In this document: one piece after another, positions 7,413 through 16,161 of the stretch
How the letters are laid out: every line of letters starts with the position of its first letter
Position numbering within the stretch: the stretch's first letter is position 1
DNA from: Streptomyces griseicoloratus
GTDB taxonomy: Bacteria > Actinomycetota > Actinomycetes > Streptomycetales > Streptomycetaceae
Assembly (NCBI RefSeq): GCF_014534645.1
Contig: NZ_JACVQF010000230.1
Location: forward strand, 1-48,862
Length of the DNA: 48,862 nucleotides
Direction: 5' to 3'
The notes under the pieces: generated by a model
Database searches by the model: none
Told to the model about the DNA's origin: nothing
The model's input: only the letters and a program-made list of their open reading frames with translations
Program-made: the position numbers and the translations under genes

Positions 7413-10403
7413 TTACCGTCCCGGTTTCCCCGTCCCCCGTTTCTCCTCGGGAAGTTCGTCCAGCGCGGTCCGGGCCCGCCGTATCCACGCCTCCACACCG
7501 ATGCGTTCGAAACTGGCCAACGCCCCCAGATAATTGCGCCGAGCCTCTTGGATATCGCCGCATTGCCGACCGGCGGTGCCGAGCGCGAGTTTGATGCGTC
7601 CGTCGACGAGCGCACTGTCCACCAGGGCCGCCGTCTCCAGCGCCTGCCGCAGCGTGGCCCGCGCCTGCTCCCACCGTCCGGCGCCCATCCGGGCCTCACC
7701 GAGCGCCAGCAGCCCGTGGGCCAGTCCCAGCATGTCCAGCTGGCCCCGCACGATGTGGATCACCCGGAGCAGGGCCTCCTCGGCGAGGTCGTACTCCTGG
7801 CGGGCCAGATGCACCCGGGCCAGCCGGTGGGTGCCCAGCGCCAGGCTGCGGGCGCCGCCCTCGCCGATCGCGGCGGAGACCCGTACCGACTCCTCGCTCA
7901 GCCGCAGGGCCTCGTCGACGTCGTCCCGGTCCAGGCAGATCTGCGCCATGTTGTTCAGCACGTGGGCCTCCGAGGAGCGGTCTCCGACCGCACGGAAGAC
8001 CTCCAGCGCCGCGGTGCTGTACCGCATCGCGGTGTCCAGTTCACCGCGCATCTCGTCGATCATCGCCATGTTCCGCAGCACCAGGGCCCCGCCGTGTTCC
8101 TCCCCCGCCCGTTCGTGCAGCTCCCGTGCCCGGGTGAACAGGCCGTACGCCGTGGTGAAGTCCCGTTGGCGCATTTCGAGTGCCCCGAGAACGTGCAGCA
8201 TCGTGGCCTCGCCGCGCGCGTTGCCCGCGGCGCGGGCCGCGGCCAGGGAGCGCTCCGCGCACTCGCGCCAGTCGTCGAGGTAGTTGCGGGTCTCGAAGAG
8301 CACCAGGATGCAGAGGGTGAGGTCCCAGGCGAGCTCGTCCATGCCGGCGTCGGCCGCCTGGGCGACGACCGCGTTCAGCGAGAGCCGCTCGGCCTCCAGC
8401 CAGTCCAGCGGCCGGGCCAGCAGGACGTCGGTCGGCTCGGGCGGCAGCCGGTGCGGGACGACGGTGCCGTGGATGATGCTGAAGTCGCCGCCGAAGGAGC
8501 GCCGGTGGGCCTCGGCCGCGAGGAACAGGTACGTGCGGAACACCCGGTCCAGCGCGGCACCCCGCTCCTCGGCGCTCTCCTCCTCCACGCGCTCCCTCGC
8601 GAACAGCCGCAGCAGGTTCTGGAACCGGTAGCGTGTGTGCCCGGACAGGTCCTGGCCGATCACGTCGAGGAACTGCGCGTCGACCAGCTCCTCGATGAGC
8701 CGTTCCCCGGTGTAGAGGTCGGTGTCGAGCAGGGCGGCGGCCACCCAGGAGGAGAAGTCCGGCACGTCCAGCAGCCCGAGTCTTCGGTAGAGCCGCGCGG
8801 TCTGGTCGGCCAGGCCCCGGTAGGTCAACGCGAAGCTGGCCCGCACCTGCGACTCGCCCTGGCTCAGTTCGTCCAGCCGCAGCCGCTCGTCGCTGAGCCG
8901 GCGCACCAGGTGCTCGACGGTCCAGTGCGGCTTCGAGGCGAGCCGGGCACCGGCGATGCGCAGCGCCAGCGGCAGCAGGTCGCACAGCTCGGCGAGCGTG
9001 GCGGCGGCGGCCGGTTCGGCGGCGACGCGCTCCTCGCCCACGATGCCGCCCAGCAGCTCGACGGCCTCGTAGCTGGAGAGCGGACCCAGCCGCACCCAGG
9101 CGCGCGGCGGCCAGGCCACCAGCTCGGGCAACTGCTCGCGTCCCGTGACCAGCACACAGCAGCCGTCGCCGCTCGGCAGCAGGGGGCTCACCTGGGCGAA
9201 ACTGCGCACGTTGTCCAGCACGACGAGCACCCGGCGGTCGGCGAGCAGGCTCCGGTAGAGCGCGGCCCGCTCCTCCGGCTCGGCGGGTATCTGGCCCGCG
9301 GGCACGGACAGGGACCGCAGGAAGCGACTGAGGACCTCGTCGGCGGTGGTCGGCTCCAACTGCTCGTCGTAGCCGTGGAGGTCGGCGAAGAGCTGGCCGT
9401 CGGGGAAGAGGTCCGCGACGCTGTGCGCCCAGTGGATCGCGAGTCCCGTCTTGCCGACCCCGGCGACGCCGGTGATCAGTCCGGTGGCGGGGCCGCGCGT
9501 GGCGCCGCCCGTGTCGAGCAGTTCGCTCAGCAGGGCCAGTTCCTCCTTGCGGCCGGCCAGCCTCGGCACGCCGGGCGGAAGCTCCAGTGGGTCGCCGACC
9601 GGGTTCGGCCGGGGTACCGGCTCGTCTTCGGGGTCGGGCACCGACAGCGACCGTTCGTCCTGCAGGATGGCGTCGCGCAGTTCGGTCAGGGCGGGGCCTG
9701 GCTCGATGCCGAGTTCCTCCAGCAGCGACCGTCGCCCTTCCTGGAAGGTCTCCAGCGCCTCGGCCCGCCGGCCGGAACGGTACTGCGCGGTGATCAGCTG
9801 ATGGCGGGCGCGTTCGCGCAGCGGATGGCGCCGGACCATCGCCGCCAGGTCGGGCAGGACCCGCTGATGGTCGCCCAGTTGCAGACGTACGGCGGTGGCG
9901 TCCTCGAAGGCGTTGAGGCGTAGCTCCTCCAACCGCTGTGCCTCGTCCTCCATGCGCACGCCGCTGACGCCGGCGAGCGGGCGTCCGCGCCACAGCCGCA
10001 GCGCCTCCGCGTAGGCGCGGGACGCCTCCGGCAGCCGCTCCTCGCGCACCGCCGTCTCGGCCCGGGCGACCAGCGCGGTGAACTCGGCCGTGTCCAGCGT
10101 GTGACGGCCCAGCCTCAGGAGGTACCCGGGGTGGGCCGTGACGATGATCTCCTCGGTACAGCCCGCGTTCTTGAACGCCTTGCGCAGCGCCGCGATGCAG
10201 ATGGAGACCTGGGTGCGCGCCGTGGCGGGCGGGTGCTCGTTCCACACCGAGTCGATCAGCGCGTCGACCGGGACGACACGGCCCGGGGTGAGAAGCAGAA
10301 GGGTGAGAATCGTGCGGTGCCGTGGCCCGCCCAGCGGCACCTGCTCATCCCCGACGCGTACTTCCGGTGGCCCCAGGAGTCGGAATTCCAGCCGCTTCTC
10401 CAT
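7413..10403 (-). CDS. AfsR-like SARP regulator with NB-ARC and TPR domains
   Basis: A 996-residue regulator starting MEKRLEFRLLGPPEVR, chosen because AAGGGGAG stands directly before the ATG; in-frame ATGs further upstream would add residues before the conserved SARP beginning. Domains in order are the winged helix (about 5-95), BTAD (100-245, with RHPLRERAR and LGIEPGPAL), NB-ARC ATPase (about 285-560: GVAGVGKTGLA, RRVLVVLDN, LLPLALRIAGARL) and a long C-terminal TPR array (about 650-960). This is the full AfsR architecture. It is convergent with the shorter SARP, and the conserved motifs of the two are recognisably similar. A small peptide gene may lie downstream in the same transcript. It is likely a pathway activator for the adjacent NRPS genes, with the TPR array as sensory or interaction platform. 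Confidence 0.92.
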   Translation of the reverse strand: MEKRLEFRLLGPPEVRVGDEQVPLGGPRHRTILTLLLLTPGRVVPVDALIDSVWNEHPPATARTQVSICIAALRKAFKNAGCTEEIIVTAHPGYLLRLGRHTLDTAEFTALVARAETAVREERLPEASRAYAEALRLWRGRPLAGVSGVRMEDEAQRLEELRLNAFEDATAVRLQLGDHQRVLPDLAAMVRRHPLRERARHQLITAQYRSGRRAEALETFQEGRRSLLEELGIEPGPALTELRDAILQDERSLSVPDPEDEPVPRPNPVGDPLELPPGVPRLAGRKEELALLSELLDTGGATRGPATGLITGVAGVGKTGLAIHWAHSVADLFPDGQLFADLHGYDEQLEPTTADEVLSRFLRSLSVPAGQIPAEPEERAALYRSLLADRRVLVVLDNVRSFAQVSPLLPSGDGCCVLVTGREQLPELVAWPPRAWVRLGPLSSYEAVELLGGIVGEERVAAEPAAAATLAELCDLLPLALRIAGARLASKPHWTVEHLVRRLSDERLRLDELSQGESQVRASFALTYRGLADQTARLYRRLGLLDVPDFSSWVAAALLDTDLYTGERLIEELVDAQFLDVIGQDLSGHTRYRFQNLLRLFARERVEEESAEERGAALDRVFRTYLFLAAEAHRRSFGGDFSIIHGTVVPHRLPPEPTDVLLARPLDWLEAERLSLNAVVAQAADAGMDELAWDLTLCILVLFETRNYLDDWRECAERSLAAARAAGNARGEATMLHVLGALEMRQRDFTTAYGLFTRARELHERAGEEHGGALVLRNMAMIDEMRGELDTAMRYSTAALEVFRAVGDRSSEAHVLNNMAQICLDRDDVDEALRLSEESVRVSAAIGEGGARSLALGTHRLARVHLARQEYDLAEEALLRVIHIVRGQLDMLGLAHGLLALGEARMGAGRWEQARATLRQALETAALVDSALVDGRIKLALGTAGRQCGDIQEARRNYLGALASFERIGVEAWIRRARTALDELPEEKRGTGKPGR

Positions 10404-10758
10404 GCTCCCCTTGATCCCGTACATGGCGGACAGGCGGGAGCGTGCCCCTGCCCCACCAGAATTCAACGGCTCGCCCCCCAGCACACGATACGACGGAGGA
10501 TGAAGCTACTGTCCAGTAGAGGGGCGATAACCGGCAGTAACGAAAGAGAGTTCACCGAAAAATGACCCTCCCGAACGTTCCTGGAATGAAGCTGAGTATC
10601 GCTCAGTTTCCCGACAGGGAAGGGAGCGGAGGGGTATTGCCGTCTGGTTCCGGCCCGACACGGTGCACCGCTGGAGCGCCATCGACACCTCGGCCCGATC
10701 CTGCGCCTGCCGCGGGACGCATCCCCTCGAACCCCGGCGGGCCCCCTCTCACCGGCCC

Positions 10759-11061
10759 GTACGGCTCGACCAGCGCGAGGTAGGCCGGGTCGTCGCTGCG
10801 CGGGGTGCAGTCGGCCTGGCTCAGCCAGTCGGGATGGCCGCCGTTTCGGCACTCACCGTGGGACCGCGGGCCGAGTCGTACCACGAGAGCCAGGTCGAGT
10901 TCGGCGCACAGCTCCACGAAGCGGCGCAGGTCGATGCCGCCCGCCTTCATCTTGAGGAGTTCCTCGCGCCGCTGGGCGGCCGGGCACCGGCTGAAATGGA
11001 ACTCACCCATGGCGGGAGTCCAGGGCCGACCGTCCCGGATCAGGCTCTGGCAACATGACAA
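10759..11061 (-). pseudogene. Glycoside hydrolase family 35 beta-galactosidase remnant
   Basis: About 101 codons on the minus strand resemble the N-terminal part of GH35 beta-galactosidases: RDGRPWTPAMGEFHFSR, REELLKMKAGGI, then DLRRFVELCAELDLALVVR, GECRNGGHPDWL and SDDPAYLALVEP. In intact enzymes roughly 25 residues (the TYVFW-HE segment) separate KAGGI from DLRRF; here they join directly near 10933, an in-frame internal deletion. Homology stops after VEPY at about 10759 and the catalytic remainder (hundreds of residues) is missing. GPW has become GPR. It adjoins a galactonate degradation locus, so it probably once supplied galactose. The rest of 10404-11203 holds promoter regions for the flanking SARP and GntR genes and no other gene that I can support. 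Confidence 0.75.
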
Positions 11062-11129
11062 TCGGCTCCTACAAGCGCGGCTCGGTGAAGTGCGTTCATC
11101 GTGGGCCGCAGCCCCGTCAAGATGTATTC

Positions 11130-11137
11130 ATAATTAA
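11130..11137. promoter_or_regulatory. AT-rich candidate operator upstream of FadR-type regulator
   Basis: ATAATTAA (TTAATTAT on the other strand) sits in a short AT-rich stretch 66 bases before the regulator start. The same octamer recurs at 16154-16161, upstream of the catabolic operon. In DNA above 70% GC such a shared octamer suggests an operator for the regulator; this is inference. Confidence 0.35.
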
Positions 11138-11203
11138 CGCTCAGAGCTATGATGGACGCGTCCCAGCACCCCAACCGCTTCCCACCGCGAGGAGAACACC
11201 GCC

Positions 11204-11923
11204 ATGGCGTCCTACACCGGCCGCGGCGTACACGGGCAGATCGTGCGCACTCTGGGCACTCGCATCGTCGGTGGTGACCTGCCCGAAGGCGCGATACTCG
11301 ACGTCCGCGCACTGGGTGAGGAACTGGACGTCAGCCTGACCGTCATGCGCGAGTCCCTGAAGGTCCTCGCCGGCAAAGGGCTGATCGACGCCCGCCAGAA
11401 GCGCGGCACCTTCGTCCGGGAGCGCAAGTACTGGAACCTCCTCGACGCGGACCTCATCCGCTGGCAGGTGGAGTGCGGCGGCGGTCAGCGCCTGATGCGG
11501 GACCTGGCCGACGTGCGCTCCATCGTGGAGCCCGCCGCCGCGCACCGGGCCGCACTGCATCGCACCGACGACGACCTGAGCGCCATGCAGAGCGCCCTCG
11601 ACGCCATGGCCGAGGCTCACGCCCACTCCCCCGCAGGTGCCGCCGAGGCGGACGCCGCGTTCCACCGAGCCCTGCTCAACGCCACCGGCAACGAATTGCT
11701 GGCCCGCATGGACCTCCTCCTGGAGCCGGGACTGCGCGAACGCGACCGCGTGGTGCACTCCCACAGCCAGGCATCCGACCCCCTGCCCAGCCACCAGGCC
11801 GTGTTCGACGCCGTCCGCGACCAGGACGCGGCCCGGGCAGAGCTGGCCATGCTCGACCTGCTGGCCCAGGCCACGCACGACTTCGACCAGGTCACCGGGG
11901 ACCGGCACACCGCACCCCGCTGA
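11204..11923 (+). CDS. GntR-family (FadR/FCD) regulator, DgoR-like
   Basis: A 239-residue protein with a GntR winged helix at residues 5-75 (GDLPEGAILDVRALGEELDVS, MRESLKVLAGKGLI, KRGTFV) and an all-helical FCD effector domain (about 95-225, with AAFHRALLNATGNELL and HQAVFDAVRDQD, which provide the usual metal/ligand residues). The start has GAGGAGAA seven bases upstream. This subfamily includes DgoR, which represses galactonate catabolism and is released by the sugar acid or its 2-keto-3-deoxy derivative. The gene faces a galactonate degradation operon on the opposite strand, so it most likely represses that operon and itself. Intact by length and motifs. Confidence 0.88.
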   Translation: MASYTGRGVHGQIVRTLGTRIVGGDLPEGAILDVRALGEELDVSLTVMRESLKVLAGKGLIDARQKRGTFVRERKYWNLLDADLIRWQVECGGGQRLMRDLADVRSIVEPAAAHRAALHRTDDDLSAMQSALDAMAEAHAHSPAGAAEADAAFHRALLNATGNELLARMDLLLEPGLRERDRVVHSHSQASDPLPSHQAVFDAVRDQDAARAELAMLDLLAQATHDFDQVTGDRHTAPR

Positions 11924-11989
11924 TGCGGCGCGCATCCCGGGGCGTCCGACTGCACAGGGCGGCCCCCTGCGAGCCCTCTCCGTCCCCGG

Positions 11990-12427
11990 TCAGGCGCGCT
12001 GCTCGGCGCCGGGGGTGACCGGAGCGGTGGCCGTGCAGGAGGCGCGGAGCACGGCTCCGTCCCACGGGCCCGGGTCGGCCGGCCCGTACGCGGCCGTCGA
12101 CACGATGAGGTGCTGTCCGGTCAGGCAGACCGCGGTGGGCTGGAGGGCGGGAACGTCCACGCTCTGCAGCAGCTGCCCTTCAGGGCTGTAGCGGCGAATC
12201 TGGCTGCCACCCCAGATCGCCGACCAGATACAGCCGTCGGAATCGCCCGTCATGCCGTCCGGGGTGAAGACCGGCCCGTTGGGAATGGTCAGCCCGTCAA
12301 GGACGCAGGTCACCGAGCCGTCCTCGGTGTTCCACCGGTGCAGCGCGCCGGCGCCGGGTGAGACGTCGTAGGCCATGGTGCCGGCCCACATCCGCCCGGC
12401 GGGATCACAGACCGGGGGCGCAGGCAT
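11990..12427 (-). pseudogene. SMP-30/gluconolactonase family remnant (sugar lactonase)
   Basis: The 145-codon frame covers pieces of a lactonase of normally about 290 residues. It starts at VCDPAGRMWAGTMAYD, roughly the middle of the family, so the N-terminal half is gone. A further deletion joins NGPVFTPDGM directly to TGDSDGCIWSAIWGG; intact relatives have some 40 residues between, flanked by similar PDGMT motifs, suggesting recombination between short repeats. The C-terminal strands (SQIRRYSPEGQLL, ALQPTAVCLTG) are good. AAAGG stands seven bases before the ATG, so a short product may still be made, but without N-terminal metal ligands it should be inactive. Intact, it would have opened galactonolactone to galactonate; it is the last gene of the sugar-acid operon. 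Confidence 0.75.
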
Positions 12428-12486
12428 GTAACGGCCTTTCGGGGGAGGGAGGAAGAGGATGTCGCCTCGCCGGGTACCGGGCGGGC

Positions 12487-13449
12487 TCAGCGCACCGTCG
12501 CGCCGGGCGCCGCGTCCAGGAGGCGGAGTTCGTCGCGGTGGGGCAGCCCTTCCCAGTCACCGGAGCCGGCGACGGCGAACGCGGCGGTGCGGGTGGCACG
12601 GTGCAGCCTTTGTCCGGGCGGAAGTTCGTCCAGTACGCCGGAGAGGTAGCCGGCGCAGAACGCGTCGCCGGCGCCCACCGTGTCGACGACGGGTACGGGG
12701 TGGGCGGGGGCGTGCACGATCCGATCGGCACCGAGGTACAGGTCCGCGCCCTGGGCGCCCCGCTTGACCACGACCTCCTGCACGCCGCGGGCGATCAGCT
12801 CGGCCACCCGGTCGGTCTCCGACGTGCCGGGGTCTCCGGCGATCAGGGGCAGCTCGTCGTCGGAGGCGATGACGATGTCGATCAGGCCGAGCAGCGGGCG
12901 CAGGGCGGCTGAGGCGGTGGCCGCATCCCACAGGCGGGTGCGGTGATTCACGTCGAAGGACACGGTCCAGCCGTGCTCGGCGGCGTGTTCGGCCGCAGCG
13001 CGCACGGTGTCCAGGGGGCCGGGGCCCAGGGCGCAGGTGATGCCGGTCAGATGCAGGAGGCGGGCTCCCGCGCTCAAGGCGCTCCTCACGTGCGGTGGCC
13101 GCAGGTGGGACGCGGCGGATCCGGCGCGCCAGTAGTGCACGCGGGCCAGATCGGCGACCCGGCGCTCGCGCATCAGGGCTCCCGTGGGGGCGCCGGAATC
13201 GACGGTGGCATGGTCCACGTGCACGCCTTCGCCGCGCAGCGTCCGCAGGATCATCCGGCCGGGTTCGTCGGCACCGAGGCGGCCGGCCCAGCCGACCTGG
13301 TGCCCCAGTCGGGCAAGGCCCACCGCCACGTTGGACTCCGCGCCCGCGACCGCGGTGCGGGCCGTGCCGCCCGAGGTCAGCGCACCGTCCACCTGGAGCG
13401 AGAGCATCGTCTCACCGAACGTCAGGGCCTGCAGCGGGGCGGCGCTCAC
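12487..13449 (-). CDS. PfkB-family sugar kinase, probable 2-keto-3-deoxygluconate/galactonate kinase
   Basis: A 320-residue ribokinase-fold kinase. It phosphorylates a sugar acid at the expense of ATP; in this operon the likely substrate is 2-keto-3-deoxygalactonate (or gluconate), giving the 6-phosphate for the aldolase. Visible motifs are the N-terminal GETMLSL, the substrate-binding AGAESNVAVGLARLG, ISF-type FDVNHR, and the catalytic anion hole DTVGAGDAFCAGYL near residue 255. The GTG start at 13449 overlaps the aldolase stop as GTGA. The frame stays open further upstream, but that part is antisense-like sequence inside the aldolase gene. Family is certain; exact substrate is inferred from neighbours. 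Confidence 0.88.
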   Translation of the reverse strand: MSAAPLQALTFGETMLSLQVDGALTSGGTARTAVAGAESNVAVGLARLGHQVGWAGRLGADEPGRMILRTLRGEGVHVDHATVDSGAPTGALMRERRVADLARVHYWRAGSAASHLRPPHVRSALSAGARLLHLTGITCALGPGPLDTVRAAAEHAAEHGWTVSFDVNHRTRLWDAATASAALRPLLGLIDIVIASDDELPLIAGDPGTSETDRVAELIARGVQEVVVKRGAQGADLYLGADRIVHAPAHPVPVVDTVGAGDAFCAGYLSGVLDELPPGQRLHRATRTAAFAVAGSGDWEGLPHRDELRLLDAAPGATVR

Positions 13450-14090
13450 GCGCTGGCTCCCGCCGCGCACACGGCCAGGAACTCCCGGGCCCGGACCCGC
13501 AACTGGGCCAGGTCCCCGCCCTGCGCCGCATCCCCGAGCAGGGGGGAGCCCACGCCCACGGCGACGGCACCCGCGGCGAAGTAGGCCCGGGCGGCTTCGG
13601 CGTCCACTCCTCCCACCGGCACGAACGGGATGTCGGGCAGCGGGTCGCGCAGCGCGCGCAGATAGCCGGGGCCGCCCAGGGAGGCGGGGAACAGCTTGAC
13701 CGCGCCGGCCCCGGACCGCATCGCCCTCACCGCTTCCGTCGGCGTGAGCGCGCCGGCCAGCACGGGCACGCCGAGTGCGACGGCGTGCTCGAAGCCCTCG
13801 TCCAGGGCGGGCGTCACCATCCACTGGGCTCCCGCGTCCCGGGCCCGCAGAGCGTCCTGCCGGGTGACGACCGTACCCGCTCCGATGACGGCGTCCGCGC
13901 CTGCTTCTTCGACAGCCCGCGTGATGACGGTTTCGGCGTCGGGCGTCGTCAACGAGATCTCGATCAGGCGCACGCCCTCCTGGGCGAGGGCCAGAACGCC
14001 GGCCAGCGCGGCTTTTGCGTCACTGCCTCGCACGATGGCCACCAGCCGGTTGCGGTGCAGTTCATGGGTGAAGTCGCTGTGGTTCAGCAT
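13446..14090 (-). CDS. 2-keto-3-deoxy-6-phosphogluconate/galactonate aldolase
   Basis: A 214-residue class I aldolase (Eda/DgoA family), which cleaves the 2-keto-3-deoxy-6-phospho sugar acid to pyruvate and glyceraldehyde 3-phosphate through a lysine Schiff base. Motifs seen are RLVAIVRG, the catalytic glutamate in RLIEISL, GAGTV, MVTPALDE, the Schiff-base lysine in GAVKLFPAS, and the phosphate-binding VPVGGV and GVGSPL. ATG at 14090 is chosen because GGAGA lies seven bases upstream and the length fits the family; a GTG at 14129 overlapping the dehydratase stop is the alternative. The stop overlaps the kinase start, so translation is coupled. Confidence 0.9.
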   Translation of the reverse strand: MLNHSDFTHELHRNRLVAIVRGSDAKAALAGVLALAQEGVRLIEISLTTPDAETVITRAVEEAGADAVIGAGTVVTRQDALRARDAGAQWMVTPALDEGFEHAVALGVPVLAGALTPTEAVRAMRSGAGAVKLFPASLGGPGYLRALRDPLPDIPFVPVGGVDAEAARAYFAAGAVAVGVGSPLLGDAAQGGDLAQLRVRAREFLAVCAAGASA

Positions 14091-14125
14091 GTGCTGTTCT
14101 CCGTCGGGCTCGGCGGGGGCGGGGG

Positions 14126-15271
14126 TCACCATTCGGCGAACGAGCCGTCGGCGTGGCGCCACAGGGGGCCGCGCCAGTCCGGGGCGCTGTCGTTCGCGCG
14201 GCGTACGGCCTGCTCGTCGACCTCGATGCCCAGGCCCGGGCCGAGCGGCCGGTTGATGTGGCCCTGGTCGAACCGGAAGACGGCAGGGTCGACCAGATAG
14301 TCCAGGACCTCGGCGCCGGCGTTGTAGTGGATGCCGATGCTCTGTTCCTGGATGAGGAAGTTCGGTGTACTGAAGGCGACTTGCAGGCTGGAGGCGAGGG
14401 AGATCGGGCCCAGCGGGCAGTGCGGGGCCAGCAGCACGTCGAAGGTCTCCGCCAGCGACGCCATGCGCCGCACCTCGGAGATGCCGCCGGCGTGCGAGAG
14501 GTCCGGCTGCAGCACGGCGATGCCGGCCTGCAGTGCGGGCAGGGCGTCGGTGCGGGAGAAGAGCCGCTCTCCGGTGGCGATGGGCACGGAGGAAGCCCCC
14601 ACGACTTCGTGCAGTCGGTGCGCGTACTCCGGCAGGACGGGTTCCTCGACGAACAGCGGGTGCAGCGGGGCGAGTTCGGGCAGCACGCGGCGGGCGTTCG
14701 GAGTGGTGAACCGGCCATGGAAGTCGATGGCGAAGTCCCGGTCGGGCCCCAGCACTTCGCGGGCGGTGCGGGCCCGTTCGACCACGGCGTGGACTTCCGC
14801 GGCAGTGGCCACCTTCCCGGTCCGCCCGCCGGCGTTCATCTTGACCGCTGTGAAGCCGGCCTCGACCTGGGCCTGGACGGCTTCGGCGATCTCGCCGGGT
14901 TCGTCGCCGCCCACCCAGCTGTAGGCCCGTACGCGGTCGCGCACGGGGCCGCCCAGCAGCACATGGACCGGCACGCCGAGGGTCTTACCCGCGATGTCCC
15001 ACAGGGCCTGGTCGATGCCGGCGACGGCGCTCGACAGGATCGGGCCACCCCGGTAGAAGGTGCCCTTGGTCATGACCTGCCAGTGGTCCTCGATGCGCAT
15101 CGGGTCCTGGCCGACGAGGTACTCGGCGAGCTCGTGCACGGCCGTGCGGACGGTGGCGGCCCGGCCTTCCACCACCGGCTCGCCCCAGCCCACCACGCCG
15201 TCGTCGGTCTCGATGCGGCAGAACAGCCAGCGGGGCGGTACGGCGAAGGTCTCAACCCGGGTGATTTTCAA
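14126..15271 (-). CDS. dgoD: D-galactonate dehydratase
   Basis: A 381-residue enolase-superfamily enzyme that dehydrates D-galactonate to 2-keto-3-deoxy-D-galactonate. It matches E. coli DgoD closely along its whole length: ITRVETFAVPPRWLF, VGWGEPVVEGRA, GQDP.RI, FYRGGPIL, GIDQALWDI, AYSWVGGD, the metal ligands in AIDFHGR and LFVEEPVLPE, GERLFSR, QPDLSHAGGI, LAPHCPLGPI, QEQSIGIHYN and the C-terminal APDWRGPLWRH. The start is probably the TTG at 15271 with GGAG nine bases upstream, giving the canonical beginning LKITRVETF; a TTG at 15286 is also possible. It lies between the SDR and the aldolase in a five-gene operon. Confidence 0.93.
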   Translation of the reverse strand: MKITRVETFAVPPRWLFCRIETDDGVVGWGEPVVEGRAATVRTAVHELAEYLVGQDPMRIEDHWQVMTKGTFYRGGPILSSAVAGIDQALWDIAGKTLGVPVHVLLGGPVRDRVRAYSWVGGDEPGEIAEAVQAQVEAGFTAVKMNAGGRTGKVATAAEVHAVVERARTAREVLGPDRDFAIDFHGRFTTPNARRVLPELAPLHPLFVEEPVLPEYAHRLHEVVGASSVPIATGERLFSRTDALPALQAGIAVLQPDLSHAGGISEVRRMASLAETFDVLLAPHCPLGPISLASSLQVAFSTPNFLIQEQSIGIHYNAGAEVLDYLVDPAVFRFDQGHINRPLGPGLGIEVDEQAVRRANDSAPDWRGPLWRHADGSFAEW

Positions 15272-15328
15272 GGGACATGACTCCAAGGCGAGGGTTCGGG
15301 GGGAAGAGGGGAGGGTGATGCGGGCCGC

Positions 15329-16105
15329 TCACGAGGACTTCTTCAGCACACTCCATCCGCCGTCCACGACCAGGGACGTCCCCGTCACGAACGACGCGTC
15401 GTCGCTGACGAGGAAGGCGACGGCGGCGGCGACCTCCTCGGGGCGGCCCAGGCGGCCCATTGCGGTCTCGGCGGCGCTCGCCCGCCGGTCGTCCTCGCTG
15501 ATGGCGTCCCATGCCCGGGTCAGGACCGGGCCGGGCAGCACACTGTTCACACGCACCTGCCCGCCGTACTCGACGGCCAGCTGCCGGGCCAGTCCCGTCA
15601 GGCCTGCCTTCGCGGCCGCGTAGGCGGGCCGTCCGGGCAGGCCGACCAGGGCGTGCACCGAGGACACCAGCACCACGCTTCCGTCCGTGGCCCTCAGGTC
15701 GTCGAGGCAGGCCCGCACGCCGAGGAACGATCCGCTCAAGGTCACGGCGAGTTGCCGGTTCCACTGCTCGGCGCTGGTCTCGTGGGCTGCGGCGACCCGG
15801 ACCGTGTAGGCGTTGCTCACGAGAGCCCGGATCGGCCCGAACGCGTGGCGGGCGGCCTGGACCGCCCCATGCCAGGAGGACTCGTCGGCGACATCGCAGT
15901 ACTGGAACAGCGCCTCTCCGCCGTTCTTGCGGATGTCGGCGGCCACCGCCTCTCCGGCTTCGGCATCGATGTCGGCGAGGACCACGCGGGCACCCTCGGC
16001 AGCGAGGCGGTGGGCCGTGGCGGCCCCGATGCCGGACGCGGCTCCGGTGACGAGCGCGCACCGGCCGCTGAGGCGTTCCGAGGGGGTTACCCGTGCGGGA
16101 AGCAT
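15329..16105 (-). CDS. SDR-family dehydrogenase, probable galactose (sugar) 1-dehydrogenase
   Basis: A 258-residue classical short-chain dehydrogenase: cofactor motif TGAASGIGAA near residue 21, an acidic LADID after strand two that favours NAD over NADP, a variant VSNAY in place of NNAG, catalytic serine in VLVSSV, and Y-A-A-A-K in RPAYAAAKAG. The C-terminus FVTGTSLVVDGG is typical. ATG at 16105 has AGGAG eight bases upstream; an ATG at 16147 would add residues without a better site. As first gene of the galactonate operon it is best read as the enzyme that oxidises galactose (or a related aldose) to its lactone, as in the De Ley-Doudoroff route. The exact substrate is inferred from context only. 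Confidence 0.8.
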   Translation of the reverse strand: MLPARVTPSERLSGRCALVTGAASGIGAATAHRLAAEGARVVLADIDAEAGEAVAADIRKNGGEALFQYCDVADESSWHGAVQAARHAFGPIRALVSNAYTVRVAAAHETSAEQWNRQLAVTLSGSFLGVRACLDDLRATDGSVVLVSSVHALVGLPGRPAYAAAKAGLTGLARQLAVEYGGQVRVNSVLPGPVLTRAWDAISEDDRRASAAETAMGRLGRPEEVAAAVAFLVSDDASFVTGTSLVVDGGWSVLKKSS

Positions 16106-16153
16106 GGAGGCGTCTCCTGTGGCCGAGGCAAGCAACAACAAGGACATTAAATA

Positions 16154-16161
16154 TTAATTAT
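16154..16161. promoter_or_regulatory. AT-rich candidate operator upstream of galactonate operon
   Basis: TTAATTAT lies in an AT-rich stretch (16144-16163) about 50 bases before the SDR start and matches the octamer upstream of the GntR regulator gene. It overlaps the stop codon of the SARP remnant. It is probably the operator/promoter of the catabolic operon. Confidence 0.35.

Noticed and set aside
7380-9923. Long plus-strand open frame antisense to the large SARP
   Set aside because: The minus-strand frame carries intact SARP, NB-ARC and TPR motifs; the plus-strand translation is Gln/Gly/Val/His-rich without motifs.
13450-13824. Upstream open extension of the PfkB kinase frame
   Set aside because: It is an alternative frame of the aldolase gene; the GTG at 13449 with GTGA overlap gives a normal-length kinase.
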